A stretch of DNA of 15,782 nucleotides, from assembly GCA_945946715.1 (NCBI GenBank), contig CAMEWU010000029.1, positions 1-15,782 on the forward strand. Reading direction: 5' to 3'. A program made the position numbers and the translations under genes. This document shows, piece after piece, positions 14,332-15,782 of the stretch (the first letter of the stretch is position 1; each line of letters opens with the position of its first letter). A model generated the notes under the pieces. It had not been told where the DNA came from. It was given only the letters and a program-made list of their open reading frames with translations, and ran no database searches. Source of the stretch: an uncultured Clostridium sp. (GTDB taxonomy: Bacteria; Bacillota; Clostridia; Lachnospirales; Lachnospiraceae).

Positions 14332-15137
14332 TGTTTCTCTTTCATATAAATCACATTCCACAAACCATCCTGTTGCATTCCATATTTTTCATGAAACTTT
14401 TGGGATGCAATATTACTTTCTTCTACCCATGCATAAACATATTTTCCGCCAAGTTCATTATATTTTTTCAGTTCATTCAGCAATATGGAATGGATAATTC
14501 TTTTATCAGCTCCATTATATACCTGATTAATATAAAAACTGCTTGGTTTAACTATACTTTGCAAAATAGTGACTATTTCAGACGCTTCATTTTTATATAT
14601 TGTATACTCTTTATTTTTAATTCCTTCTTCCACTTCCTTTTGGTTTGGCAAGTGACTGACTCTTGTATCAAATATCTCCCACAGCTTTGACTTAATTGCT
14701 CCGGCATCTGATAAATCAGGCTTTATACCTACAGATTCCTCTCCATAGGATAATATAGGTGAATTTCCATTTAAAACACCTGTTATATCCCTGTTTGCCA
14801 TTCGTACCATACATGTAAACACCTTAAATCCAGCCGAATTCAGTTCCTTCAGATATAACTTTTTATCTTTTGATACAATATCAATTAAGTATTCTTGTTT
14901 ATCATCTAGATTTTTATCAAGAAGGTCTTGTAAATCATTAAAAGATGTGGTATAAAACCATATGCGTTTTATTCCCTTATCGTCATATACTATAATCAAT
15001 GACTGTTTTGAAAAATCGCCTTGCCACACATGATTCTTATCTAGAAAATGATAAAAGCAATTGGATTGTACCCTCATTCCGGGTTGCTTCAAATCTCTTA
15101 TTAAATTTGCTATGTCACATTCGTTTAGCTCCTGCAT
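14328..15137 (-). CDS. GNAT-like acyltransferase, two-part, with degenerate acetyl-CoA loop
   Basis: A 269-residue protein. The C-terminal third looks like a GNAT acyltransferase: a beta-strand and helix, then YVYAWVEESNIASQKFHEKYGM, where the N-x-x-S/A-x-x-x-(F/Y)-x-x-x-(Y/F)-G(F/M) pattern is typical. The first 130 residues may be a second, eroded GNAT-like lobe. The usual acetyl-CoA pyrophosphate loop (Q/R-x-x-G-x-G/A) is not recognisable; the expected place reads VYNGADKRI. So the acyl donor may differ or activity may be lost. The ATG has AAGGAGAA at good spacing. It lies 18 bases after the ketoacyl-ACP synthase-like gene and overlaps the hydrolase by 4 bases, so the three form one transcription unit. 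Three hand-counted lines are about 23 to 27 percent GC, well below the core operon. The exact role is unknown. Confidence 0.7.
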   Translation of the reverse strand: MQELNECDIANLIRDLKQPGMRVQSNCFYHFLDKNHVWQGDFSKQSLIIVYDDKGIKRIWFYTTSFNDLQDLLDKNLDDKQEYLIDIVSKDKKLYLKELNSAGFKVFTCMVRMANRDITGVLNGNSPILSYGEESVGIKPDLSDAGAIKSKLWEIFDTRVSHLPNQKEVEEGIKNKEYTIYKNEASEIVTILQSIVKPSSFYINQVYNGADKRIIHSILLNELKKYNELGGKYVYAWVEESNIASQKFHEKYGMQQDGLWNVIYMKEKQ

Positions 15138-15155
15138 TCTTATTCTCCTTGAATT

Positions 15156-15782
15156 TTACAAATCAGATACAATCATATCACAATTGTCCAAATTCCCTAA
15201 ATCCATCATCATAACTCCCCAGGCTAAGCCGGAACCAAATGCAGACAAACAACATTTATACTCATTATCTATTAATTCATCTTTTAAGTTATGAATCGTT
15301 ACCAAAGGTATAGATGATCCACTTGGATTTCCAAAATTCTCAACTAAATTCATAGGCATTTTTTCAAATGGAACATTTAATTTCTGTGCCAATTTCTGCA
15401 ACATAAACTTATTTGGCTGGTGGAACAAAAACCAATCAACATCCTCAATTGTAGTATTAGTTTCCTTCAAAGCATGTTCAATCATTGTTGGAACTTCTAT
15501 CTGAACAAAATTAAACACTGCACTTCCATCCATATGCATATGATCTAATGACTTGTAATTTCCATCTCCTACATCTTTCATTTCTGCTGTTTCAGCATTA
15601 CTCGGCATTCGAAATGCACCTGCAGGAATCTTCAATGCTTCACCTCTGCTTCCATCCATATGCATTTCGTAATATATCTCCCTCATATCGTCTGTATTCT
15701 CAACAATTGTAATTGTAGCCGCATCTCCTATTAGTGGAAAATCATTTCGGTCACGTTTAGACACCTTATGGCTTAATACATC
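15156..15782 (-). CDS. 3-oxoacyl-ACP synthase III-like protein (FabH/KAS III family), 5' end outside the window
   Basis: C-terminal 208 residues of a thiolase-fold condensing enzyme. Visible KAS III features are DAATITIVENTDD near the start, MDGSAVFNF (the MDG-x-x-VF block), the catalytic histidine in WFLFHQPNKFM, and the catalytic asparagine in ENFGNPSGSS, ending with a short AFGSGLAWGVMMM strand. The active-site cysteine lies outside the window, so activity cannot be judged. The frame continues upstream to the edge (DVLSHKVSK), so the GTG at 15762-15764 is an internal valine codon, not a start. True FabH begins fatty acid synthesis and normally sits with other fab genes. Here the partners are a GNAT-like protein and a metallo-hydrolase, so a specialised acyl-transfer or surface-glycan/secondary pathway is more likely, by inference. 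Confidence 0.88.
   Translation of the reverse strand, partial: DVLSHKVSKRDRNDFPLIGDAATITIVENTDDMREIYYEMHMDGSRGEALKIPAGAFRMPSNAETAEMKDVGDGNYKSLDHMHMDGSAVFNFVQIEVPTMIEHALKETNTTIEDVDWFLFHQPNKFMLQKLAQKLNVPFEKMPMNLVENFGNPSGSSIPLVTIHNLKDELIDNEYKCCLSAFGSGLAWGVMMMDLGNLDNCDMIVSDL

Noticed and set aside
15523..15665. Exact 17-base direct repeat (15523-15539 and 15649-15665) inside the KAS III-like gene
   Set aside because: Both copies encode MHMDGS in the same frame. The second block is the conserved MDG motif of the family, so identical codon choice explains it better than a mobile or regulatory repeat.

Overview
The window reads as a chromosomal segment of a low-GC Gram-positive anaerobe of the class Clostridia, probably Lachnospiraceae. 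This is inferred from strong GGAGG-type ribosome sites, AT-rich codon use, a SigK-type sporulation sigma factor, and the conserved Firmicutes gene neighbourhood ireB-ruvX-DUF1292 ... mltG-trmR-trhP. No RNA genes, insertion sequences or CRISPR arrays were seen. No gap between genes exceeds about 200 bases.

Left region (1-7275, minus strand): a type IV pilus locus, transcribed right to left as pilB, pilT, pilC, a type IV pilin, a prepilin peptidase, and a long PilM-type protein whose C-terminal part looks like PilN. It holds both an extension ATPase (PilB) and a retraction ATPase (PilT). PilB carries two tandem 24-residue motifs of the MshEN cyclic-di-GMP-binding domain, so pilus extension is probably under second-messenger control. 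A good internal promoter sits between pilT and pilC. The pilin cistron is flanked by two stem-loops. The pilM-type gene has one in-frame TAA after codon 95, and its frame is otherwise open to the window edge.

Middle (7477-8103, plus strand): a short SigK-like sigma factor without an obvious pro-sequence, divergent from pilB. Its last bases overlap the convergent trhP gene, with a hairpin over both stop codons.

Right-middle (8100-13495, minus strand): a housekeeping operon read as ireB, ruvX, DUF1292, RNase J, a YlbF-family gene, a shortened MltG-like gene, trmR and trhP. A clear promoter lies upstream of ireB. It joins cell-envelope control (IreB, MltG-like), RNA turnover (RNase J, YlbF-like) and tRNA wobble-uridine modification (TrhP makes ho5U34, TrmR methylates it to mo5U34).

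Right edge (13654-15782, minus strand): a compact cassette of a ketoacyl-ACP synthase III-like protein (cut by the window edge), a GNAT-like protein with a degenerate acetyl-CoA loop, and a metallo-beta-lactamase-fold hydrolase coupled to it by an ATGA overlap. The last two genes are visibly more AT-rich than the operon to their left. This looks like part of an acyl-transfer or biosynthetic locus of unknown product.
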